NCBI GenBank assembly: GCA_011773845.1
Contig: WVWV01000009.1
Location: forward strand, 7,561 to 47,087
DNA: 39,527 nt
Direction of reading: 5' to 3'
Source: Lysobacterales bacterium
Lineage (GTDB): Bacteria; Pseudomonadota; Gammaproteobacteria; Xanthomonadales; SZUA-36
Made by a program: the position numbers and the translations under genes. Under the pieces are notes generated by a model. That model was not told the origin of the DNA, searched no databases, and saw only the letters and a program-made list of their open reading frames with translations. Positions 18,230 to 26,259 of the stretch are shown here, one piece after another. The first letter of the stretch is position 1, and every line of letters starts with the position of its first letter.

Positions 18230-19559
18230 GCGCGAGGACGCCCTTGGGCACCCGGTGCTCGGCAACCGACTGCAGCAGCTCTGCGAGCGGCGGTACGTGC
18301 AGGCCACGCAGCTCTGCGCTCAGCGTGCGGACCAGCGGTTTGTCCTTCCAGCCGGGCCGGCACGCCAGTTCGGCCAGCGCAGCCCGGCTCTCGTCGACGG
18401 TACCGACGCATTCGAAGGGCTTGTCCACGCCGAGCGCGCACAGTGCACGGAACCCGGGCTCCTGGCCCGGATCGGCCAACAGGTCATGTCCGATGATCTG
18501 CCTCACCTCGTCCTCGGGCATGAACACCGCCAGCGCCAGGGTCGTGAATCGGCACTTGGGACAATCGCCACACCAGCGCTCGCGCACGCGCGGGCCTTCC
18601 TGGTGAAAATGCCGATTGCAGCTCGAGAACACGGCATGATAGCGGTGCAGGTGGCTGAACCGGCGGGCCACGGCCAGCTCGCCCAGGGGCCGCAGCAGCG
18701 AAAAGTAGTCCAGCCCCGGGGAAATGCGGCGATGGACGAGGCTGTGCAGCGCGAGCTCGAATTCGTAGCTCTTGGAGTACTGGTGGTTGATGCTGCGCCC
18801 GGCAGGGTCCGTGAGGGTCGCCTCGCTGGCCGAGTGTTCGTTGGAGAACACCACCCAGCGAAAGCCGTACAGCAGCGCCGCGCACAGCAGGATGGCGGAG
18901 TTGATGGCCGTGACCGGCACGTGGCCATTCCAGGCCCCGGCGGCATTCAGTTCCGCCAGCTCCGGCGCCAGCGTCCGATCGATCCGGATCAGCGGCAAGC
19001 CCGCCGCGGCGACGGTCTCGGCGATCAGTCCGGATGCGCCGACGCACACGGGCTGCACCTCCAGCCCCCCCTGCCGCAGCAACTCCAGGCTGACCAGGCT
19101 GTCCTTGCCGCCACCCATCGCCACCAACGCGCGCTCGGGAAGCTCGAGTGGCCCCGGCCTGGGGCCGGCGGCCGTGGTGATATCGAAGTGCACGCACTCT
19201 TCCAGCGCCAGCCCGTTGACCCAGGCGAATTCGCCCAGCCCCCGGACGTAGAGCGCCCGCAGGAACGAAGCCAGCTCGGGATCGATCGCATGCACCCCGG
19301 TCTCCAGCCGGGCGGGCACGCAGGCCTTGTAATAACTCACCCCTGCAACCAGGTGCAACAAGCCCAGCGCCTGGACAAAGGCGGCCTGCCGTGACGGTTC
19401 CTGCGGCCATGGCGCGTGCGGGAACCGGATGCGCTCGACCATGGGCTCGCCATCGTCGAAGGCGTACCCCAGAAGCGCCTCGCCGCTGGACGGGTCGAAG
19501 CGGAATTCGCCAAAACGAAAGCACTCCGCTGTCGGCCGGCTGCCGGGGCTGACGCTCAC
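18210..19559 (-). CDS. murL: MurL: UDP-MurNAc-L-Ala-L-Glu epimerase
   Basis: A 449-residue protein matching MurL, the ATP- and Mg-dependent enzyme that converts the terminal L-Glu of UDP-MurNAc-L-Ala-L-Glu to D-Glu. Residues 149-154, GGGKDS, form a PP-loop-type pyrophosphatase motif. Further conserved-looking blocks are VTAINSAILLCAALLYG, SNEHSASEAT and INHQYSKSYEFE. Cysteines at 314, 330, 333 and 336 (SSC ... WCGDCPKCR) look like a zinc site as in QueC-type PP-loop enzymes. The GTG start at 19557-19559 overlaps the aspartokinase stop (GTGA), and the 3' end overlaps murD2 by 20 bases, so all three are translationally coupled. The frame remains open upstream but inside the aspartokinase gene. 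Function is from family knowledge; the PP-loop/zinc reading is mine. Confidence 0.87.
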   Translation of the reverse strand: MSVSPGSRPTAECFRFGEFRFDPSSGEALLGYAFDDGEPMVERIRFPHAPWPQEPSRQAAFVQALGLLHLVAGVSYYKACVPARLETGVHAIDPELASFLRALYVRGLGEFAWVNGLALEECVHFDITTAAGPRPGPLELPERALVAMGGGKDSLVSLELLRQGGLEVQPVCVGASGLIAETVAAAGLPLIRIDRTLAPELAELNAAGAWNGHVPVTAINSAILLCAALLYGFRWVVFSNEHSASEATLTDPAGRSINHQYSKSYEFELALHSLVHRRISPGLDYFSLLRPLGELAVARRFSHLHRYHAVFSSCNRHFHQEGPRVRERWCGDCPKCRFTTLALAVFMPEDEVRQIIGHDLLADPGQEPGFRALCALGVDKPFECVGTVDESRAALAELACRPGWKDKPLVRTLSAELRGLHVPPLAELLQSVAEHRVPKGVLAHVDFGA

Positions 19560-20950
19560 GCCGGCGGGCCCTCCCCGCCGGCGGCGATCAGCGTGGCGTG
19601 CAGGCGGGCGCACAGTTCCGGCGCATGCTCGGCGCTCACCAGCAGGCTGATGCTCAGGTCGTTGGCCGACTGCGAGAGCATGAATAATGGCCAATCCTCG
19701 AATGACGCCACCGCCGGGCCCAGCCGGGCCAGGGCCATGCGCGCACCGCGGCCAACCAGGTTCACGCAACTGCAGTCGTCGAACCAGCGGACGCGGCACA
19801 CCTCCTCCAGCGCTTCCGCCAGGCGCTCGGCGGCGCCGGCGGCGAGGTGGTTGGCGGCCTTGTCGATGGCGATGGTGGTGGTGGTCTCCGAGGTTGCCAC
19901 CAGGTCGACCGAAACGCCCCGGCGGCTCACGATCTCGAACACGCGGGCCAGGAAACCCACCTGCTGGCGGGTGTCGGAATTCTCCAGCAGCATGACCAGC
20001 ACGCCATCCTGCCGCGTGACGGCCTTGATGCCCTCGGGCCCGGGCGGAATGCCGGCGCCGATCCGCGTGCCGGTCGCATCGGGCCGGGCGAGATCATGGA
20101 TTTCGATGGGGATCCCTACCTCCGCGGCAGCCCGGATACAGCGGGGATGCACGACCCGTGCCCCGCTGGCGGCGAGTTCGAGCGCCTCCGCATAGCCCAG
20201 CGCGGGCAGCAAGCGCGCCGCCGGCTCTCGTCTCGGGTCCGCGGAGAACAGGCCGGCCACGTCGGTCCAGATTTCGATGGCCCCCGCCTGCAGACGGCCC
20301 GCCAACAGCGCTGCCGAGGTGTCGGAGCCCCCGCGCCCGAGCAATGCGGTCCGGCCATCCGCGGACCGGGCCACGAAGCCCTCGGTCACCAATACGGGGC
20401 TGCGGGCCGACCATTGCGCCTGCAGCGCCGGGGACGGTCCCGCCGCGCAGCGCGCCGACAGCCAGGCGCGGCTTTCGGCGCCCTCCGGCTCGGGCAGCAC
20501 CTCCAGGGCATCCCGCGCGTCCACCCATTCCGCGTCGAGCCGCTGGCCCAGAAAGCGCGCCCCGATGCGGGTGCTCAGCCGCTCCCCGATGCCCAGCAGC
20601 GCCGCCTGGTGAGCGGGATGATGATTGGCGTGCAAGGCCTCGTGCTCGTGATACAGGAACTGGCGGGCGTCATCCAGCAGGTCCTGCGATGCGACCCGCA
20701 GGCCGCGGGCCAGTTCCTCGTGGCGCTGCAGGATGTCCAGAATGGGATCGGAGGGCTCGGCGGGGGAATCGACCAGTTCCTGCAGGGCATCGGTGATGCC
20801 CGCCAGCGCCGAGCAGACCAGCAGCACGCGGCGGCCCGTGTCGGCCCGCGCCGCCGCCAGGCGGGCTATGGCCTCCCATTGCTCGGGCCCGGCCACCGAG
20901 GTGCCGCCGAACTTGAGCACCACCCAGGTTGCGGACGGGTCGGTGTTCAT
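19556..20950 (-). CDS. lysC: Aspartokinase (LysC type, with C-terminal ACT region)
   Basis: A 464-residue aspartate kinase, the entry to diaminopimelate, lysine, threonine and methionine. It begins WVVLKFGGTSVAGPEQW (catalytic KFGGTS at 13-18) and contains VTEGFVARSADGRTALLGRGGSDTSAALLAG, with the substrate-binding GRGGSD. After about residue 310 follow ACT-like regulatory segments (VLVMLLENSDTRQQVGFLARVFEIVSRRGVSVDLVATSETT), the type that binds lysine in feedback control. AGGAAGG lies about 8 bases before the ATG. It overlaps murL by the GTGA junction and lies 13 bases after the methyltransferase gene. As I recall, Xanthomonadaceae carry a fused aspartokinase/diaminopimelate decarboxylase beside murL; here only the kinase half is present. 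Confidence 0.93.
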   Translation of the reverse strand: MNTDPSATWVVLKFGGTSVAGPEQWEAIARLAAARADTGRRVLLVCSALAGITDALQELVDSPAEPSDPILDILQRHEELARGLRVASQDLLDDARQFLYHEHEALHANHHPAHQAALLGIGERLSTRIGARFLGQRLDAEWVDARDALEVLPEPEGAESRAWLSARCAAGPSPALQAQWSARSPVLVTEGFVARSADGRTALLGRGGSDTSAALLAGRLQAGAIEIWTDVAGLFSADPRREPAARLLPALGYAEALELAASGARVVHPRCIRAAAEVGIPIEIHDLARPDATGTRIGAGIPPGPEGIKAVTRQDGVLVMLLENSDTRQQVGFLARVFEIVSRRGVSVDLVATSETTTTIAIDKAANHLAAGAAERLAEALEEVCRVRWFDDCSCVNLVGRGARMALARLGPAVASFEDWPLFMLSQSANDLSISLLVSAEHAPELCARLHATLIAAGGEGPPA

Positions 20951-20963
20951 CGGCAGACCTTCC

Positions 20964-21737
20964 TCATTGGGGTTTGCGCCCGCGGCAGTAGCACTGGCGC
21001 ATTTCCCCCCGCTCGCAGACCACCACCATGGAGCGCCAGTCCTCGACGAAGTGCCGGGCGTCCTTCTCGCCGAGGAGTTCGACGATGCGCGGGTACAGCG
21101 CGCCACGCATCGCCTCGTACTCGCGGCGCGATTCGCGCCGGTACCAGTCCGAGGCATCCTCCAGCTCGATGTCCACGAAACCGGCGGCAGCCAGGATTTC
21201 GCCATGGCGTTCGAGGGTCTCCATGGCGTAGGTCAGACCTTCCATCTCGAAAAAGTACAGCATATCCGGGCTGTATTCGCCCTCGCTTTTCATCCAGTCG
21301 TAACAGGAGAGGTGGCCGCCCGGTTTCAGCACCCGGCAACACTCGCGGAAGATGCCCGCCTTGTCGGCGATCTGGGTGATGGCGCCGGAACTGAAGACCA
21401 GGTCGAACGAGGCATCGGGAAAAGCCAGCGGACCGGGCTCGACCGTCTCGAAGCGCACCGCGTCGGCGAGGCCCTGCTCGCGGGCCGCGCGCGTGGCTCG
21501 CGCGACGAGCGGCTCCTCGATGTCGATGCCCACCACCCGGGCACCGTGCCTGGCGGCCAGGTGCAGGGCCGGCCCCCCGATGCCGCAACCGAGGTCGAGT
21601 ACGCGCTGGCCGCGCAGATCCAGGCCCGCCACCATCCGGTCCACGTTGCCCGCGCCGCCCGGGGCCATGTAGCCGCGGCCCCAGACCAGCTCCAGCAGGG
21701 TGACCATGGCATCGTGGTATTCGGTTTCATGGGACAT
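20964..21737 (-). CDS. SAM-dependent methyltransferase, phosphoethanolamine-methyltransferase-like
   Basis: A 257-residue class I methyltransferase. Motif I VLDLGCGIGG lies at 46-55 and the acidic SAM-ribose residue is in VVGIDIEEP near 70. FSSGAITQIADKAGIFRECCRVLKPGG covers motifs IV-VI. The upstream LELVWGRGYMAPGG resembles the WGxGxxSPGG segment of phosphoethanolamine and betaine-forming N-methyltransferases, so a small amine substrate is possible, but I cannot assign one. GGAG stands 7 bases before the ATG at 21737. Being 13 bases ahead of the aspartokinase, it appears to lead the methyltransferase-lysC-murL-murD2 unit. Confidence 0.85.
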   Translation of the reverse strand: MSHETEYHDAMVTLLELVWGRGYMAPGGAGNVDRMVAGLDLRGQRVLDLGCGIGGPALHLAARHGARVVGIDIEEPLVARATRAAREQGLADAVRFETVEPGPLAFPDASFDLVFSSGAITQIADKAGIFRECCRVLKPGGHLSCYDWMKSEGEYSPDMLYFFEMEGLTYAMETLERHGEILAAAGFVDIELEDASDWYRRESRREYEAMRGALYPRIVELLGEKDARHFVEDWRSMVVVCERGEMRQCYCRGRKPQ

Positions 21738-21830
21738 GACACAACTCCGCTGCCGCGGACCCGACATATACGCATTCTTGCAGATTCGCGCCCGACCCCC
21801 AAGCGTCCGGCTTCGGCAGCCGCGGGTGGC

Positions 21831-21859
21831 AAAAAGATGGCGCCGGGTCGCGGCGCCAT
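21831..21859 (-). terminator. Intrinsic terminator after the glycine-zipper gene
   Basis: On the minus strand, perfect nine-base arms (ATGGCGCCG and CGGCGCCAT, loop of five, 21837-21859) are followed one base later by five T (21835-21831). It lies 63 bases beyond the stop at 21923 and separates that gene from the methyltransferase operon. Confidence 0.87.
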
Positions 21860-21922
21860 GAAAGCTGCAAGCGCGGCTCCCGCATTCGGGGAGCGCGGCG
21901 TTGCCGGAGTGTCAGAAAACCA

Positions 21923-22444
21923 TCACGGCACGGGGTGGGCCTCCAAGCGCACCCTGATCCGGTCGGTGGGCGGCTCCGTTACCCGGGCCTGGTAGATACG
22001 CCCGTCGATTTCATAGGTCACGTCCCAGCCGACGATGCGCTCTTCCACCTGCCAGTCGGTGCGCAGCTCGCAACGCCGTTCCAGGGTCGGATGGGCGCGG
22101 GCGGCCTGTTGCTGGCGCTGGTGGTCAGCGGCCACCGACGCACCGAGCGTGGCGCCCGCCATGGTCATCAGGTCCCGCCCGCTGCCGCCACCGAACTGGT
22201 TGCCGACGACGCCGCCGATGATCGCCCCGAGGATCATCGGGGTGGCGGAACGCTGTGTCACGGCCGTCCGATAGACTTCGACGTCACGGCATTCACGGGT
22301 TTCCACGGGAATCCGCACCTGCTGGCGTACCGGGTCGGCCTGCAGCACCTGGGCCCAGGTGTCATGGCCCGCCGCGGCGGCCGTCGCTGGCAGCGCCGTC
22401 AGGGTGGCGCACACCAGCATGGGAAGTTTGAGTCTGGCTTGCAT
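21923..22444 (-). CDS. Exported glycine-zipper (2TM) protein
   Basis: A 173-residue envelope protein. Residues 1-24 are a signal peptide (MQARLKLPMLVCATLTALPATAAA) without a lipobox cysteine. A glycine zipper near the centre, MILGAIIGGVVGNQFGGG followed by MTMAGATLGASVA, is the Rick_17kDa/2TM-glycine-zipper pattern. Paired cysteines flank it (ECRDVEVY before, RRCELRTDW after), and the C-terminal half is predicted as beta (GWDVTYEIDGRIYQARV). Proteins of this kind are linked to outer-membrane integrity, but no specific role is known. A textbook Shine-Dalgarno AAGGAGGT lies 5 bases before the ATG at 22444, which decides the start. Divergent from the EF-G paralogue. Confidence 0.85.
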   Translation of the reverse strand: MQARLKLPMLVCATLTALPATAAAAGHDTWAQVLQADPVRQQVRIPVETRECRDVEVYRTAVTQRSATPMILGAIIGGVVGNQFGGGSGRDLMTMAGATLGASVAADHQRQQQAARAHPTLERRCELRTDWQVEERIVGWDVTYEIDGRIYQARVTEPPTDRIRVRLEAHPVP

Positions 22445-22621
22445 CTCGACCTCCTTGCATGGGCACCGTCCAAGCCTCAAGCACAGCTTATGACGGCCTC
22501 GCTGAACCCCGGCTGAATGGAGATGCGCGCCAATCGCGTCGCAGACTTGGCGGCAATCCTCAAACTGTACTAGGATGTGCGTCCCTCAGGATTCCAGCGC
22601 ATCCGCCAAAGGATTTTTTGC

Positions 22622-24658
22622 ATGCCCAGATACCAGACCGAAGATATCCGCAACATCGCATTCGTGGGCCACACGGGCTGCGGCAAGACCAGCCTCGTTG
22701 AGGCCCTGCTCGCGCGGTCGGGCGCGATCGGCGAGGCGGGCTCCGTCGCGCGCGGCAGCACGGTGACAGACCACGATCCGCTGGAGCACGAATTCGAGCA
22801 CTCCCTGGACTCGGCCATCGCCAGCCTGGATTTCGAGGGTACACACGTCAACCTGATCGACACGCCCGGATTCCCCGATTTCCGGGGTGCCACGCTGGCC
22901 GGGATGTCGGCGGCCGAGACCACCGCCGTGGTGGTCAATGCGCACAACGGCATCGAGCTTTCCACGCGCCGCCTGATGCGGCGCGCCAAGCGCCGTCGGC
23001 TGTGCCGCATGATCGTCATCAACCGCATCGACGCCGAGGGCATCGACCTCGCCGCCCTGGTGAATGATATCCGGCAGGAATTCGGGACCGAATGTCTGCC
23101 CATCAACCTGCCAGCCGAGAACTACTCGACGGTGCGGGACTGTTTCTTCCAGACCGAGGGCGAGACCGACATCCTGTCCCTCGCGGAAGCGCACGAGGCC
23201 ATCATCGACCAGGTGGTGGAGGTCAACGAAGCGTTGATGGAGAAGTACCTCGAAGGCGAGGAACTCAGCCGCGAAGAGCTGCACAACGCCTGCGAACAGG
23301 CGCTGCGCGAGGGCCACCTCGTGCCGATCTGCTTCACCTCCGCACAGACCGGTGCCGGGGTGGGCGAATTCCTGAAGCTGTGCAAACGCCTGGTGCCCAA
23401 CCCGGCCGAGGGCAACCCGCCGCCGTTCCTGAAGGGCGACGGCAGCGAGCAGGTCTCGGCCCTGCCAGATCCCGAAGCGCACGTGATTGCGCACGTGTTC
23501 AAGATTCACAACGACCCGTTCGTCGGCAAAATGGGCGTCTTTCGCATCTACCAGGGCACCGTGCGCCCGGACACCCAGCTGTACATCGGCGACGCGCGCA
23601 AACCGTTCAAGGTGGGGCACCTGTTCAAGGTCCAGGGCGGCAAACACAACGAAGTCGACGCCGGCATTCCCGGCGACATCTGCGCGGTGGCCAAGGTGGA
23701 GGAAATCCACTACGACGCGGTGCTGCATGACTCCCACGACGAGGACGAGTACCGCATGCGGGCGATCGACTTCCCGCAACCGATGTACGGGCTGGCGGTC
23801 CAGCCCAAGACCCGCGGCCAGGAGCAAAAGCTGTCCACGGCGCTGCAGCGGCTGAGCGAGGAAGACCCCTGCTTCACCATCGAACAGAACCAGGAGTTGA
23901 ACGAGACCGTGATGCGCGGCCTGGGCGAGCTGCACATGCGGGTGATGCTGGAGCGCATGGCGAAGAAGTACAACGTGGAGGTCGAAACCCGCCCGCCGCG
24001 CATCGCCTACCGCGAAACTATCACCCGCAATGCGGAGGGCCATTACCGCCACAAGAAACAGACCGGCGGCGCCGGGCAGTTCGGCGAGGTGTTCCTGCGG
24101 GTGCGGCCGCTGGGGCGCGGCGAGGGTTTCGAGTTCCTGAACAAGGTGGTCGGCGGGGCCATCCCCACGAGCCTGATCCCGGCCGTTGAGAAAGGCATCC
24201 GCCAGATCATGGCCGAGGGGGCCGTGGCCGGCTATGCGCTGCAGGACCTCGAAGTGACGGTGTACGACGGCAAGCACCACCCGGTGGATTCCAAGGAAAT
24301 CGCCTTCGTCATTGCGGCCCGTAATGCCTTTCTGGACGCCATCAGGAATGCGGGCCCGCAGATTCTCGAGCCGGTCGTGACGGTGGACGTGACCGTGCCG
24401 GAGATGGTGATGGGCGACATCACCGGCAACCTGGCCGGACGGCGCGCCCGCATCAGTGGCACCGAGAGCCTGCGTGGCGGCCTGGTGACCATCAAGGCGG
24501 ACATCCCCCTCAGTTCACTGACCGACTACCACACCGAGCTGAAGAGCCTGACCCAGGGCCAGGGCAGCTTCACGATGGAGTTCAGCCATTACGACCCGGT
24601 GCCGCACAACGTGCAGGAGGAGCTGGTCGCGGCCTTCAAGCCCAGGGAGTCCGACTGA
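22622..24658 (+). CDS. EF-G paralogue (elongation factor G-like GTPase)
   Basis: A 678-residue translational GTPase with the full EF-G layout: G domain, domain II, and domains III-V (ELNETVMRGLGELHMRVMLERM; AYRETI near the III/IV junction; domain IV to V from GGAIPTSLIPAVEKGI). G1 is GHTGCGKT (16-23), G3 DTPG (80-83), G4 NRID (134-137, normally NKxD). The switch I block, normally RGITI, reads EHEFEHSLDSAI (55-66), so the usual Mg-coordinating Thr is missing. This marks a separate EF-G-like subfamily, not the canonical FusA of the str operon. AGGA precedes the ATG at 22622 by about 10 bases. A ribosome-related role is inferred; the substrate state is unknown. Confidence 0.9.
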   Translation: MPRYQTEDIRNIAFVGHTGCGKTSLVEALLARSGAIGEAGSVARGSTVTDHDPLEHEFEHSLDSAIASLDFEGTHVNLIDTPGFPDFRGATLAGMSAAETTAVVVNAHNGIELSTRRLMRRAKRRRLCRMIVINRIDAEGIDLAALVNDIRQEFGTECLPINLPAENYSTVRDCFFQTEGETDILSLAEAHEAIIDQVVEVNEALMEKYLEGEELSREELHNACEQALREGHLVPICFTSAQTGAGVGEFLKLCKRLVPNPAEGNPPPFLKGDGSEQVSALPDPEAHVIAHVFKIHNDPFVGKMGVFRIYQGTVRPDTQLYIGDARKPFKVGHLFKVQGGKHNEVDAGIPGDICAVAKVEEIHYDAVLHDSHDEDEYRMRAIDFPQPMYGLAVQPKTRGQEQKLSTALQRLSEEDPCFTIEQNQELNETVMRGLGELHMRVMLERMAKKYNVEVETRPPRIAYRETITRNAEGHYRHKKQTGGAGQFGEVFLRVRPLGRGEGFEFLNKVVGGAIPTSLIPAVEKGIRQIMAEGAVAGYALQDLEVTVYDGKHHPVDSKEIAFVIAARNAFLDAIRNAGPQILEPVVTVDVTVPEMVMGDITGNLAGRRARISGTESLRGGLVTIKADIPLSSLTDYHTELKSLTQGQGSFTMEFSHYDPVPHNVQEELVAAFKPRESD

Positions 24659-24668
24659 GCTTCGGCAT

Positions 24669-24989
24669 TCAGTCCCAGCGGTCGTCGCGCACCCAGATGC
24701 GCCCGTCCGCGATCCGCACCGGCAACACGGCGGTATCCTCGTAAGCCGGCGGGGTCAGGGCGGCCCCGGTGCGCAGGCAGAACCGCGCACCATGCCGGGG
24801 GCATACGATTTCCGCGCCTTCCACGCTGCCGCCGGTCAACTGGGCGCCGTCGTGCGTGCACACGTCCTCGATGGCGAGCACCTCGCCGTCCACGTTGAAC
24901 ACCGCCACCTCGGCGCCGTCGACGTCCACCACCCGGTACGCACCCGGCGGCAGTTCTTCCACGCGGCAGACCTCGGTCCATTCCGTCAT
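24669..24989 (-). CDS. Rieske-type [2Fe-2S] ferredoxin in the suf operon
   Basis: A 106-residue single-domain Rieske protein. Cluster ligands are C44-T-H46 in CTHDGAQL and C63-P-R-H66 in CPRHGARF, the C-x-H ... C-x2-H arrangement of dioxygenase ferredoxins and NirD-like proteins. It follows sufS by 19 bases as the last gene of the suf operon. Comparable small Rieske proteins occur in suf loci of other proteobacteria; a role in electron supply to cluster assembly is an inference from this position. No dioxygenase or nitrite reductase gene is near to offer another partner. It converges with the EF-G paralogue (10 bases between stops). Confidence 0.88.
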   Translation of the reverse strand: MTEWTEVCRVEELPPGAYRVVDVDGAEVAVFNVDGEVLAIEDVCTHDGAQLTGGSVEGAEIVCPRHGARFCLRTGAALTPPAYEDTAVLPVRIADGRIWVRDDRWD

Positions 24990-25008
24990 CGGGCGGCGAC
25001 GCTCCTGC

Positions 25009-26259
25009 TCAGGCGAACAGCCGGGCGGCGCTGATCAGGGCCTCGACCAGGCGGTCGATCTCCTGGCGCGTGTTGTAGATGCCCAGTGAAACGCGCGCGG
25101 TGGCGGGCAGTCCGAACAGGCGAATGGCAGGCATGGCGCAGTGGTGCCCCGTCCGGATCGCGACCCCGTAATGGTCGATGATGGTGCCGATATCGTTGGG
25201 ATGGATGCCGTCCATGGTGAACGAGATCACGCCCGCCTTGGCACGCGCGGTGCCGACGATGCGCAGCCCCTCGATGGCCGACAGGCTCTCGGTCGCGTAA
25301 TCCAGCAGCTGCGCCTCGGAGGCCGCCACGTTGTCCATGCCGAGCGATTCCAGGTAGTCGACGGCCGCACCCAGCCCGATGCCGCCGGCGATATGGGGCG
25401 TGCCGGCCTCGAACTTGGCGGGGGGCTCGTTGTAGGTCGTACCCTCGAATGACACCACGCTGATCATCTCGCCGCCGCCCTGGTAGGGGGGCATGGCCAC
25501 CAGCGTTTCGAGCGGTGCCCAGAGCGCGCCGATTCCGGTCGGGCCGTACATCTTGTGGCCCGAGAAACAGTAGAAATCGCAACCCAGGGCCTGCACGTCG
25601 ACCGGCATGTGCGGCGTGGCCTGGGCGCCATCCACCAGCACCGGAATTCCGCGCTGGCGTGCTTCATGGCAGACCTTCGCGACCGGATTGACGGTACCCA
25701 GTGCGTTGGACACGTGCACGATGCCGATCATCCGCACCTGCTCGGTCATCATCGCCACCATGGTGTCGACTTCCAGCTCGCCGCGGTCGTTGATCGGCGC
25801 GACCTGCAGCTCGGCGCCGGTCTGCTCGCACAGGATCTGCCACGGCACGATGTTGGAATGGTGCTCCATGTGGGTGATCAGCACCTCGTCTCCGGGCGCC
25901 AGGCGCGGGCGCGCAAAACTCTGCGCCACCAGGTTGATGGATTCCGTGGTGCCGCGCGTGAAAACGACCTCCCCGGCGGCGGGCGCATTGATGAATTCGG
26001 CGACCCGCCGGCGCGCCTGCTCGAAGGCCTCGGTCGCCTCCTGGCTGAGCGTGTGCACGCCACGGTGAATGTTGGCGTTGTAGCGCCGGTAGTAGTCGTC
26101 CATGGCCTCGATCACCTGGCGCGGACGCTGCGCCGACGCGGCCGTGTCCAGGTAGACCAGCGGATGGCCGTGCACCTGCCGCTCGAGTACCGGGAAATCG
26201 GCGCGCACCGCATCCACGTCGAGGCCCGTGCCGCTGCTGGCGCGATGCGGATCAGCCAT
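25009..26259 (-). CDS. sufS: Cysteine desulfurase SufS
   Basis: A 416-residue group II (SufS/CsdA) desulfurase that provides persulfide sulfur for Fe-S assembly. Evidence: YLDTAASAQRP near 36, THMEHHSNIVPW (129-140), the PLP lysine K236 in FSGHKMYGPTG, and the catalytic cysteine C374 in RTGHHCAMP on the short loop typical of the SufS group. It begins inside sufD (8-base overlap). SufS-type enzymes normally need SufE or SufU to accept sulfur; neither gene is in this operon. Confidence 0.96.
   Translation of the reverse strand: MADPHRASSGTGLDVDAVRADFPVLERQVHGHPLVYLDTAASAQRPRQVIEAMDDYYRRYNANIHRGVHTLSQEATEAFEQARRRVAEFINAPAAGEVVFTRGTTESINLVAQSFARPRLAPGDEVLITHMEHHSNIVPWQILCEQTGAELQVAPINDRGELEVDTMVAMMTEQVRMIGIVHVSNALGTVNPVAKVCHEARQRGIPVLVDGAQATPHMPVDVQALGCDFYCFSGHKMYGPTGIGALWAPLETLVAMPPYQGGGEMISVVSFEGTTYNEPPAKFEAGTPHIAGGIGLGAAVDYLESLGMDNVAASEAQLLDYATESLSAIEGLRIVGTARAKAGVISFTMDGIHPNDIGTIIDHYGVAIRTGHHCAMPAIRLFGLPATARVSLGIYNTRQEIDRLVEALISAARLFA

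Noticed and set aside
22586-24280. A 564-codon open frame antisense to the EF-G paralogue
   Set aside because: Same cause; the protein is low-complexity and the opposite strand encodes an unmistakable translational GTPase.
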